A stretch of DNA of 5,749 bases from CAZOKO01 sp964580455 (GCA_964580455.1 CAZOKO010000123.1:1-5749); one strand, 5' to 3'; numbered from the stretch's first letter, positions 1 to 5,639 are shown. The notes: generated by a model not told the origin, from the sequence alone. Numbers and translations: made by a program.

Positions 1-2
1 TT

Positions 3-128
3 TCCCAGGCAAGCAGGAGGGTTAATGATAAAATAAGACGGGACAAAAAGCTTAAAGGAAATGTTGGGAAGATTGAAAAGAAATTGAATATGTCAAGAAT
101 GAAGACCCCTATTGTTTTCTTGACTTAA
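3..128 (+). CDS. Possible C-terminal end of an upstream gene (partial, doubtful)
   Basis: The frame beginning at base 3 is open from the left edge for 41 codons and stops at TAA 126-128. The peptide is very basic, with 13 Lys or Arg in 41 residues, and ends in a short hydrophobic run (PIVFL). I recognise no family. A 41-codon open stretch can arise by chance in one of three frames, and a candidate -35 box for the next gene overlaps its end, so this may simply be non-coding leader. It would be real only if the frame continues upstream of the window. Confidence 0.2.
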   Translation, partial: SQASRRVNDKIRRDKKLKGNVGKIEKKLNMSRMKTPIVFLT

Positions 129-146
129 CAATTTCTTTTTGATAGT
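120..146 (+). promoter_or_regulatory. Weak candidate promoter for the glycosyltransferase gene
   Basis: TTGACT at 120-125 matches the -35 consensus in five of six positions. The best nearby -10 is GATAGT at 141-146, only four of six and with a short 15-nt spacer. GTCAAG at 92-97 and CTTGAC at 119-124 form a 6-bp inverted repeat overlapping the -35 box, which could be an operator. Both readings are weak. Confidence 0.25.
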
Positions 147-185
147 GCTTAACGTCAACTATCAATTTTCTTAAAGGTATAAACC

Positions 186-1439
186 ATGGGCACAACCGTT
201 GAAAATCCAGGCAAAGTACAAACTGCTGAGATTATCGTTGGGATTCCTTCCTATAACGAAGCCGACTCAATTGCCTATCCCACCAAGGTAGCCAGCCAAG
301 GATTAACCAAGTATTTCCCAAACAAAAAGTCTGCAATCATAAATGTGGACAATCACTCTCCTGATGGAACAAGAGATGCATTTATGAGTACTTCTACAGA
401 AGTCCCCAAAATTTATATTTCTACACCAGAGGGTGTAAAAGGTAAGGGTAATAATTTCAAGAACCTTTTCGAAGCTGTTGCTGAGCTCAGAGCTCAAGCA
501 ATTGTGGTAGTAGATGCAGATTTGAAAAGCATTACCCCTGAGTGGATTCAATATCTGGGTGAACCTCTTTTCGCAGACATGCACTATGTGGCTCCCATTT
601 ATGTGCGACATAAGTATGATGGTTCCATTACCAATCATATTGCTTACCCGCTTTTAAGAACCCTCTTTGGATTTCGGGTTAGACAGCCAATTGGGGGAGA
701 TTTCGGATTTTCAGGAAGACTGGCACGAGCCTATTTATCAGAAAAACTCTGGAATGATGCTATTGCCAATTTTGGCATTGACATCTGGATGACCACAGTT
801 GCCATTGCCCACCGATTTAAAGTCTGCCAGGCATTTTTAGGCTCACCAAAATCACACCGTACCAAAGACCCTGCTAAAGATTTAGGCCCTATGTTTACTC
901 AGGTGGTATCAACCCTCTTTGATCTGATGATTGACTTTGAATATCTATGGAAAGACACCACACAAACCTACCCAACCAGTATTTACGGTTTTGGGCTGGG
1001 AGTATGCGAGGATCCTCCAGTTGTAAACATTAATACGGATAAACTTTACGAGAGTTTTACAAGAGGGTTTGATGTTTATGGAGAGCTATGGGAGAAGATC
1101 ATTGCAGAACCCGAACTGACAGAAGTCAGCAAGAGCATAAACAGCAGTAAAGAAGATTTTTATTATTCCAGTGATCTTTGGGCTCGAATTCTATTCAGCT
1201 TTGCCACTGCCTATCGTAACGCCGAGATAAATCGACAAAAAATCATCGAAGCATTGATTCCCTTTTACCATTCCCGCATTTTATCGTTTGTCAACAAAAC
1301 AGAAGAAAAGGATATCAAAGATACGGAAGAGTATTTCGAGAATATCGTGCGAGTATTTGAGGATGAAAAACATTACCTGGTAAAACGGTGGGATAAAGAT
1401 GAGAGGAAATTATGTCACAAGTTGTTTAAGTTCTCATGA
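186..1439 (+). CDS. GT-A glycosyltransferase, mannosylglycerate synthase-like (GT2/GT78 type)
   Basis: This 417-residue cytosolic protein is a probable nucleotide-sugar glycosyltransferase. The N-terminus has the GT-A opening VGIPSYNEADS (residues 18-28). Then come GKGNN (86-90), the metal-binding DAD motif (110-112), QPIGGDFG (167-174), GID (197-199) and a metal-binding-type His224 in SHR. As I recall the Rhodothermus mannosylglycerate synthase, it has equivalents of all of these in the same order (GKGDG, DAD, QPLGGE, GID, KAHR) and a similar length of about 400 residues. The C-terminal third is helical and has no membrane segment. The start is supported by AAAGG at 173-177, eight bases before ATG. 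Substrates cannot be read from sequence: mannosylglycerate or glucosylglycerate synthesis is the leading idea, and a lipid or polysaccharide transferase is the alternative. No phosphatase gene is adjacent, which fits a one-step synthase better than the phosphoglycerate route. The fold call is secure; the product is inferred. Confidence 0.8.
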   Translation: MGTTVENPGKVQTAEIIVGIPSYNEADSIAYPTKVASQGLTKYFPNKKSAIINVDNHSPDGTRDAFMSTSTEVPKIYISTPEGVKGKGNNFKNLFEAVAELRAQAIVVVDADLKSITPEWIQYLGEPLFADMHYVAPIYVRHKYDGSITNHIAYPLLRTLFGFRVRQPIGGDFGFSGRLARAYLSEKLWNDAIANFGIDIWMTTVAIAHRFKVCQAFLGSPKSHRTKDPAKDLGPMFTQVVSTLFDLMIDFEYLWKDTTQTYPTSIYGFGLGVCEDPPVVNINTDKLYESFTRGFDVYGELWEKIIAEPELTEVSKSINSSKEDFYYSSDLWARILFSFATAYRNAEINRQKIIEALIPFYHSRILSFVNKTEEKDIKDTEEYFENIVRVFEDEKHYLVKRWDKDERKLCHKLFKFS

Positions 1440-1588
1440 AAAATCTCTCCTCGTCCAATTTTTTCTACGGTATAGCCACTGCTATTTCATTAGCAAAACT
1501 TTTACTAGCCCCTCAATTCCTGAATTTATTTAAAGCACATTTAAACGGTATAAAATATCTGAAAAAGGCCGGGATACTTGCGGGATAG
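1436..1588 (+). CDS. Possible 50-residue small protein overlapping the glycosyltransferase stop (doubtful)
   Basis: An ATG at 1436-1438 overlaps the TGA of the glycosyltransferase gene as ATGA, the arrangement used for translational coupling. The frame runs 50 codons to TAG 1586-1588. The peptide has a hydrophobic stretch at about residues 9-29 (FFYGIATAISLAKLLLAPQF) followed by a Lys-rich tail, so it could be a small membrane peptide. I see no Shine-Dalgarno site just upstream, so translation would depend on reinitiation. Its last 48 bases overlap the 3' end of the DUF61 gene on the other strand. No family is recognised, and it may be chance. Confidence 0.22.
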   Translation: MKNLSSSNFFYGIATAISLAKLLLAPQFLNLFKAHLNGIKYLKKAGILAG

Positions 1589-1936
1589 ACTTCTTGCTCG
1601 ATATTTTTGCGCCCAGTATTTCCCACCTCTAAAAATTCCATCAGCACCCAGTTCATCAGCGGTCTTTGCCTCTCGCTCACCTGTAATATAACCCTCACTG
1701 GTTCCAGAGGGAAGATAGACAGTAACGGGAAATAAAACCTCTGAAGATGGTGAAGTCAGTTTATTAGCAATCTCCTCAAGAATGGCTTTATCTAACTCAA
1801 TTGTGTTATCACCTTCCTCAAATACCGGGTTCTTAAGCAAGTCTGCTAAAGATTTTCTTCTCTTAACGATACCTCTGTTAACTGAAGAAAGTTCAGTTTT
1901 TAGTAAAGTCGTTAATGGATCGTCTTCTTTATACAT
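1541..1936 (-). CDS. DUF61 / UPF0216 family protein
   Basis: This 131-residue soluble protein of unknown function matches my recollection of the DUF61 (UPF0216) layout. It has an N-terminal helix with an LLKTELSSVN pattern (11-20), a basic RRKSLADLL segment (26-34), an acidic or polar turn followed by the helix LDKAILEEIANKL (48-60), a beta strand LFPVTVYLP (68-76), a glycine turn leading to YITGEREAKTADELG (83-97), and a C-terminal basic RKYPGLFQIFY (119-129). The family is known mostly from archaea, where members are about 130-150 residues long, so this copy is full length or nearly so. The start is well supported: on the minus strand AGAGG lies seven bases before the ATG. It lies 67 nt downstream of nfi in the same direction, so the two are probably cotranscribed. 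A nucleic-acid role is suggested only by the neighbour and the basic surface. No catalytic motif is evident. Confidence 0.72.
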   Translation of the reverse strand: MYKEDDPLTTLLKTELSSVNRGIVKRRKSLADLLKNPVFEEGDNTIELDKAILEEIANKLTSPSSEVLFPVTVYLPSGTSEGYITGEREAKTADELGADGIFRGGKYWAQKYRARSLSRKYPGLFQIFYTV

Positions 1937-1954
1937 CTTTCATCCTCTATAAGT

Positions 1955-1992
1955 TTGCAAGCGTACAAGCTGAATACCCCCGCAACTTGCAA
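1955..1992. repeat. Inverted repeat between nfi and the DUF61 gene
   Basis: TTGCAAG at 1955-1961 and CTTGCAA at 1986-1992 are perfect 7-bp inverted arms separated by 24 nt, inside the 67-nt gap of the nfi-DUF61 pair. They could form a loose stem in the transcript (processing or attenuation) or be protein half-sites. There is no U-run after either arm, so this is not a standard terminator. Arms of this length can occur by chance. Confidence 0.25.
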
Positions 1993-2003
1993 CCCGAAAC
2001 GTA

Positions 2004-2729
2004 TTATTTATCCGTTTGTTCCTTCTTAATCACAGCGACATAACGATCTGCTTCACGTGTGGGTTTGGGAATTCGGTAACCATCTACACACTTAAGCACA
2101 ATTTCAATGCTGGTTTCAAGTGAAATCATATTACCCTGAGAAACAAAGATGGGGTGAACACGTTTCCTGGTCCTTAAAACTGTGCCAACCGTTTCTCCAT
2201 TATCAAGCAGAAAAGTATAACACCCAACATCCTCTCCCGGTTCTTCAAATGTCCCAATCAGGCGAGATTTCGCACAACCTATTGTTGGCTTGTTGAAGAG
2301 AATCCCCATATGAGTTGCAATGCCCATTCTCCTGAAGTGGGCAAGTCCCTGACCATCAAACATTATCAGATCTGGCTCTATCTTAAGAGAAGCAAAGGCT
2401 TTCAGCAAAACAGGGGCCTCCCTGAAGGTTAACAAACCTGGAATGTAGGGAAAGGTCAGCTTTTTTCTTGCACCTTTTCTCTCAATCTCTTTAAGATCAG
2501 GAAAACTGTAGGTTATAACTCCTCCATATCCTTCATTCTTATTCTTATCAAAAGAGACATCAGCACCTGCTATTATTTTTATTCCATCAAAAGAATCATG
2601 AAGAACAATCCGTTCTCTCAAACCCGTTTGAATCTTCACCGCCTCTTTGGGTGTAACATCCCAGGAATGCAGTTTTTGATATTTCACTGCCTCTAACACC
2701 TTTCGGAAAATTTGTACATTGACCTTCAT
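2004..2729 (-). CDS. nfi: Endonuclease V (deoxyinosine 3' endonuclease)
   Basis: This 241-residue endonuclease V should cut DNA, or RNA in some family members, at the second phosphodiester bond 3' of inosine, starting repair of deaminated adenine. The family motifs appear in order: AGADVSF with catalytic Asp57, the wedge segment YIPGLLTFRE (95-104) with Tyr95 and Glu104, DGQGLAH with Asp125, GCAKSRLIG with Lys154, and the C-terminal PTREAD (223-228). Two positions are unusual. Phe132 follows AH where Pro is usual (AHPRR). The motif normally written S-x-G-H reads SQGN, so Asn200 replaces the His that corresponds to His214 of the Thermotoga enzyme, a metal-site residue. The other acidic residues and Lys are intact, so activity is likely but may have altered metal or product handling. 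Length is close to the usual 220-240. The start has only a weak GAGTGAGA-type ribosome site. It is the first gene of a pair with DUF61 and diverges from the beta-CASP gene. Confidence 0.95.
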   Translation of the reverse strand: MKVNVQIFRKVLEAVKYQKLHSWDVTPKEAVKIQTGLRERIVLHDSFDGIKIIAGADVSFDKNKNEGYGGVITYSFPDLKEIERKGARKKLTFPYIPGLLTFREAPVLLKAFASLKIEPDLIMFDGQGLAHFRRMGIATHMGILFNKPTIGCAKSRLIGTFEEPGEDVGCYTFLLDNGETVGTVLRTRKRVHPIFVSQGNMISLETSIEIVLKCVDGYRIPKPTREADRYVAVIKKEQTDK

Positions 2730-2754
2730 TTACTATATTCTCACTCAGCAATAT

Positions 2755-2782
2755 TTGCAAACGTTTTTAGTCCTCATACAAT
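2755..2782 (+). promoter_or_regulatory. Candidate sigma70 promoter for the beta-CASP/LOG operon, with a LacI-type operator-like site
   Basis: TTGCAA (2755-2760, four of six) and TACAAT (2777-2782, five of six) are 16 bp apart and would start a transcript about 90 nt before the beta-CASP ATG. Overlapping the -35 box, TGCAAACGTTTTTA at 2756-2769 fits the LacI/CcpA-type operator pattern TGNAANCGNTTNCA at all but one fixed position, with a central AAACGTTT palindrome. No such regulator is in the window. Both calls rest on short motifs. I could not place a convincing divergent promoter for nfi. Confidence 0.3.
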
Positions 2783-2877
2783 GTACCAAAATATTTATAG
2801 ACAAATCTTCTCGCTTCTACTATTCTCTATGCTTCTTTGATTAATAATAATACATTTCAATTCTGGAGATTAAGCTA

Positions 2878-4269
2878 ATGAAGATACACTTTCTCGGTGC
2901 CGCCCGTACCGTTACAGGCTCAATGCACCTGCTTGAAATCAAAGGAAAGAGAATTCTTTTGGAATGTGGTCTCCTTGAGGGTAAACGAGAAGAGTCCTTC
3001 CGCAGAAACAGGCATATTCCTTTTGATGCCCAATCAATCCACACTGCGATACTCTCCCATGCCCACATTGACCACAGCGGTAATCTTCCTACTCTCTGTC
3101 GGGTTGGGTTTGAGGGTAATATTATCTGTACACCTGCAACAAGAAACCTGTGCAGCATTATGCTCATAGATTCAGCTCATGTACAGGAATCTGATGTCCG
3201 TTATGTCAACAAACGTCGCAAAAAGAATCACCTGCCTTTATTTAACCCACTCTACGTACGGGCTGATGCTGAAAAAGCAATAACACAATTTCTTCCTATT
3301 GCCTACAATCGTCCTTTTCAAATCTCCGAATCGCTACAGCTAACCTTCCAAGATGCCGGCCATATTCTCGGTTCAGCCCTTACTGTCCTGGATTTCCAGG
3401 AAAACGGACAAAAGGTGCGATTGATGTTTACCGGAGACCTGGGACGCCCCCATATGCCCATTGTACGTGATCCAGCTATTGTAAAAGATATCGATTATCT
3501 TATCATAGAAAGCACCTATGGGATTAGAACTCACGACGATGAAAGCACTATGGAAAATGAGCTTGAATCAATCGTCTGTAAGACTGTAAATCGAGGTGGT
3601 AAGATTATTATCCCAGCTTTTTCTGTGGGAAGGACCCAGCAGGTTGTCTACGCCCTTCACAAATTGCATCAACAAAAACGAATCCCGGATGTACCAATTT
3701 ATGTGGACAGCCCTCTTTCGGTGAATGCTACGGAGATTTTTCGTCTACACCCAGAATGCTACGATCAGGAAACCAGGGAATTTATCGAAAACCACAAAAG
3801 CCCCTTCAGCTTTCATAACCTCACTTATATCCGAGATGTTGAGAAATCTAAAGAAATACAAAAATTAACCAAGCCGATGATTATCATCACCGCATCCGGC
3901 ATGTGTGAAGCCGGTCGTATCCTCCACCATTTGAGAAACACAGTAACTAACCGACGCAATACCATTCTCATGATTGGCTACTGTGCAGAACATACCCTTG
4001 GCAAACGTATTATGGAAAAAGTTCCGGAGATAAAAATCTTTGGGGAACCCTACCCTCTTAACGCTCAGGTAAAAACAATCGATGCACTGAGCGCCCATGC
4101 TGATTGCAATGAACTTCTCGCTTTCATTAAAAAGTCAAACTCAACCATTAAAAAAGTTTTTATCGTACATGGGAATGAAGAACAGTCTCTTGGATTTGCA
4201 GAAAACTTAAGAAAACATATCAAGGCAAAAGTCATCGTCCCGCATATGAACGAAGAATTCACATTATAG
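2878..4269 (+). CDS. Metallo-beta-lactamase fold, beta-CASP family RNase-type protein
   Basis: This 463-residue cytosolic protein is a probable zinc-dependent endo- or exoribonuclease of the beta-CASP group (TTHA0252/CPSF73-like). Metallo-beta-lactamase motifs are complete: HAHIDH at 61-66 (His61, His63, Asp65, His66), DAGHILGSA with His162, and FTGDLGR with Asp187. The beta-CASP insert follows: acidic motif A in ESTYG (Glu211), then PAFSVGRTQQV (246-256), YVDSPLSV (275-282), TASGMCEAGRILHH (338-351), motif B SAHAD (His407) and motif C VHG (His431). All metal ligands and the A/B/C residues are present, and the length matches the family. The start is supported by GGAG at 2865-2868, nine bases before ATG. 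The LOG gene follows after 11 nt, so the two are an operon. Whether the target is mRNA, rRNA or DNA cannot be read from sequence. Confidence 0.93.
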   Translation: MKIHFLGAARTVTGSMHLLEIKGKRILLECGLLEGKREESFRRNRHIPFDAQSIHTAILSHAHIDHSGNLPTLCRVGFEGNIICTPATRNLCSIMLIDSAHVQESDVRYVNKRRKKNHLPLFNPLYVRADAEKAITQFLPIAYNRPFQISESLQLTFQDAGHILGSALTVLDFQENGQKVRLMFTGDLGRPHMPIVRDPAIVKDIDYLIIESTYGIRTHDDESTMENELESIVCKTVNRGGKIIIPAFSVGRTQQVVYALHKLHQQKRIPDVPIYVDSPLSVNATEIFRLHPECYDQETREFIENHKSPFSFHNLTYIRDVEKSKEIQKLTKPMIIITASGMCEAGRILHHLRNTVTNRRNTILMIGYCAEHTLGKRIMEKVPEIKIFGEPYPLNAQVKTIDALSAHADCNELLAFIKKSNSTIKKVFIVHGNEEQSLGFAENLRKHIKAKVIVPHMNEEFTL

Positions 4270-4280
4270 CAGGAGTTGTT

Positions 4281-4931
4281 ATGCAGAACACACCTTTAGG
4301 TTTTACCAGCGAAGATAGCTGGCGAGTTTTCAGGATCATGGCAGAATTTGTTGAAGGTTTTGAGGAGCTCGGGAGAGTAGGCAGGGCAGTAACTATATTT
4401 GGCTCTTCCCGAACTTTACCAGAAGATCCTTATTATATAAAGGCGGTAGAAATCGCCAGGCTCTTTGCCAAAGCCGGTTATGCTATCATAACCGGAGCCG
4501 GACCTGGTATTATGGAGGCTGCCAACAAAGGAGCAAAGGAAGGTGGAGGGCTCTCTATTGGATTAAATATCGAGATTCCCACAGAGCAAAAATCCAATAG
4601 ATATGTTGAAAAGCTATTATCCTTTCGCTATTTTTTCTGCAGGAAAATGATGTTCATCAAATATGCTCATGCTTACATCGTTTTCCCGGGAGGTTTTGGT
4701 ACTGTGGATGAATTCTTTGAAGCAATCACCCTGATCCAAACCCAGCGAACTCCCCGCTTCCCGGTTATTCTGGTAGGAACAGACTATTGGAAGGGATTAA
4801 CCGATTGGATGAATGAAACTCTTCTTAAAACAGATAAGATCTCCAAATCTAACCTGAAAATCTTTCAGACAATTGATGAGCCCAGTGAAATACTCAATGC
4901 AGTGACGGTATTTAAGGGCATAGCGTGCTAA
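4281..4931 (+). CDS. LOG family protein (TIGR00730), nucleotide 5'-monophosphate phosphoribohydrolase
   Basis: This 216-residue Rossmann-fold protein belongs to the LOG family, formerly labelled lysine decarboxylase. Characterised members cleave the N-glycosidic bond of (cytokinin) nucleoside 5'-monophosphates, releasing base and ribose 5-phosphate. Visible motifs are FGSSR (40-44), TGAGPGIMEAANKGA (71-85), CRKMMF with Arg121 (120-125), and the signature PGGFGTVDE (136-144) that holds the catalytic Glu. An N-terminal helix of about 30 residues (SWRVFRIMAEFVEGFEELG) precedes the fold, as in many longer bacterial members. AGGAG at 4271-4275, five bases before ATG, fixes the start. It is probably cotranscribed with the beta-CASP gene. 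In non-plant-associated bacteria the physiological substrate is usually unclear: nucleotide salvage or disposal of AMP-like products is likelier than cytokinin signalling. Confidence 0.92.
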   Translation: MQNTPLGFTSEDSWRVFRIMAEFVEGFEELGRVGRAVTIFGSSRTLPEDPYYIKAVEIARLFAKAGYAIITGAGPGIMEAANKGAKEGGGLSIGLNIEIPTEQKSNRYVEKLLSFRYFFCRKMMFIKYAHAYIVFPGGFGTVDEFFEAITLIQTQRTPRFPVILVGTDYWKGLTDWMNETLLKTDKISKSNLKIFQTIDEPSEILNAVTVFKGIAC

Positions 4932-5080
4932 AAATCAAATTTATCAAAAAACCCTCATGCCAAGCAACTGCCATGTAGGAGTTGTAGGCCATAAGCCAGA
5001 TAAAGTCGTAATGGTACTAAATATTACATTTGGCGACATTAAACATTTCCTGAGTGTAACTTATGAGAAGTAGTATGGGT

Positions 5081-5102
5081 TTTTGAGGTTCTCAAGGTTT
5101 TT
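5081..5102 (+). terminator. Weak candidate rho-independent terminator
   Basis: TTGAG (5083-5087) and CTCAA (5091-5095) pair around a 3-nt loop, with two further U-G pairs at the base, and are followed by five T (5098-5102). The stem is short and AT-rich and lies about 150 nt after the LOG stop codon, so it is a modest candidate for ending the beta-CASP/LOG transcript. I saw no better hairpin nearer the gene. Confidence 0.3.
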
Positions 5103-5171
5103 GCAAGAAGTATTGACAAAATAGCTACAGAGATCAACCGCAACATGTTGTGTCAATTCAGGATATTATTA

Positions 5172-5200
5172 TTGACACGCAAGTGGCATTTTCCTATACT
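5172..5200 (+). promoter_or_regulatory. Near-consensus sigma70 promoter without an obvious gene
   Basis: TTGACA at 5172-5177 is a perfect -35 box and TATACT at 5195-5200 matches the -10 box in five of six positions, with the optimal 17-bp spacer. Transcription would begin near 5207. No ribosome-bound gene follows closely: the first ATG (5219) gives only six codons. It may have driven the decayed helix-turn-helix gene that starts about 130 nt later, or it may drive a non-coding RNA. Confidence 0.6.
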
Positions 5201-5299
5201 TACCTCATCAAAAAGCAATGTCTTATTACTTCTTTTAAAAAGTCTGTCAAAAATAGGTTATTCCTGTCTAATAGTAATTTAAGGGGTTATTAAGAATTT

Positions 5300-5327
5300 G
5301 ACACTAAACACAAAGCATAGTAGTGTC
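5300..5327. repeat. Inverted repeat, operator-like
   Basis: GACACTA at 5300-5306 and TAGTGTC at 5321-5327 are perfect 7-bp arms 14 nt apart. The left arm overlaps a TTGACA hexamer (5298-5303). The repeat sits just before the helix-turn-helix remnant, where an autoregulated DNA-binding protein would have its operator. As RNA it would be a 7-bp stem with a 14-nt loop and no T-run, so it is not a terminator. Confidence 0.4.
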
Positions 5328-5340
5328 GATGTTACTATGA

Positions 5341-5511
5341 GTAATATACAATGAAAACGATCAGTTGGTGAGTAAAGAAGTTTGCAAGTATGTCAAACTG
5401 TTTCCTCGTTGATTCAGACCACAAGATGTTGATTTTCTCCTGAAGGTAGATTCTATTCCCATTTTTCCTTTGGATAACTCCCCAATAGCAATGCTGGTAA
5501 ATTTTATTTGA
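5341..5511 (+). pseudogene. Decayed excisionase/MerR-like helix-turn-helix (HTH_17 type) gene, middle missing
   Basis: In the frame starting at 5341, translation gives QLVSKEVCKYVKLFPR (5362-5409), then a stop at 5410-5412, then FRPQDVDFLLK (5413-5445) and an unremarkable tail to TGA 5509-5511. The first segment resembles the opening of HTH_17 domains (LLTVKEVAEYLKVSPR). The second resembles their end (WRFRPEDVDAFLK). About 20 residues that should lie between them, the recognition helix and wing, are absent, replaced by the stop. No in-frame ATG precedes it; ATG 5337 is in a neighbouring frame and reads MSNIQ before a stop, so a frameshift there is possible. The parts and their order are what I see. 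The family assignment is by resemblance only, and the short match could be chance. An intact copy would have been a small DNA-binding protein of a mobile element or toxin-antitoxin-like locus. Confidence 0.42.
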
Positions 5512-5538
5512 CAAAGAGGAAAATACTTGTTTTATTAT
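5508..5538 (+). promoter_or_regulatory. Candidate sigma70 promoter for the small ORF and the secreted protein gene
   Basis: TTGACA at 5508-5513 is a perfect -35 box. TATTAT at 5533-5538 matches -10 in five of six positions with a long 19-bp spacer; TTTATT at 5531-5536 gives the ideal 17 bp but four of six. Either would start transcription about 25-30 nt before the small ORF at 5572. Confidence 0.5.
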
Positions 5539-5571
5539 GGTATCAGTTAAATAATAATCCGGAGTATTTCA

Positions 5572-5634
5572 ATGGAAACACCATCAGAAATAACCTCACC
5601 TTCTCAATATCTAAAAGAAAGTGGGGTTATTTGA
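5572..5634 (+). CDS. 20-residue small ORF, possible leader peptide
   Basis: ATG at 5572 has a good ribosome site, GGAG at 5561-5564, seven bases upstream, and lies just downstream of a candidate promoter. The ORF encodes 20 residues beginning METPSEIT and ending KESGVI, then TGA at 5632-5634. It has no signal peptide, membrane segment or run of one amino acid that would mark a classical amino-acid attenuator. The secreted protein gene begins 35 nt later. It may be a leader whose translation affects the downstream gene, a very small protein, or the stub of a truncated gene. I recognise no family. Confidence 0.4.
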   Translation: METPSEITSPSQYLKESGVI

Positions 5635-5639
5635 TTTTG

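Larger units (their letters stand above)
4932..5571. other. 640-nt intergenic region without an intact gene
   Basis: No convincing intact coding region is present. The longest ATG frames (38 codons at 4957-5073, 45 codons at 5145-5282) lack ribosome binding sites and resemble no family. The region does hold structure: a weak terminator candidate near 5083-5102, a near-consensus promoter at 5172-5200, an inverted repeat at 5300-5327, a helix-turn-helix gene remnant at about 5341-5511, and a promoter at 5508-5538. TTGACA or its complement occurs seven times between 5113 and 5513. It looks like a site of past insertion and decay combined with regulatory DNA. Confidence 0.7.

Noticed and set aside
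15..36. AGGAGG followed by ATG and a three-codon ORF at the left edge
   Set aside because: The peptide is only three residues with a 4-nt spacer. It is probably chance, or the purine run belongs to the end of an upstream gene.
303..638. Minus-strand 111-codon ORF inside the glycosyltransferase gene, with similar ORFs opposite or within the beta-CASP gene
   Set aside because: These are shadow frames of well-supported genes, with no family motifs of their own.
1480..1503. TGCTA/TAGCA hairpin followed by TTTT between the convergent genes
   Set aside because: The stem is only 5 bp and AAAAC separates it from the T-run, too weak to call a terminator.
1513..1698. Minus-strand 61-codon ORF overlapping the DUF61 gene in another frame
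   Set aside because: It overlaps the recognised DUF61 frame and has no family features.
4957..5073. 38-codon ORF starting with ATG just after the LOG gene
   Set aside because: It has no ribosome binding site and no recognisable family, and its length is within what chance gives in this base composition.
5141..5150. Perfect 10-bp palindrome CAACATGTTG
   Set aside because: Several palindromes of this length are expected by chance in a window this size.
5145..5282. 45-codon ORF rich in Leu and Ser, and an overlapping start-less open frame from 5117 to 5293
   Set aside because: There is no ribosome site, the near-consensus promoter lies inside both frames, and the two compete for the same DNA. 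They are more likely non-coding.
1951..5388. Shared 11-mer AAGTTTGCAAG at 1951-1961 and 5378-5388
   Set aside because: A few 11-base matches are expected by chance among all positions, and the flanks do not match.
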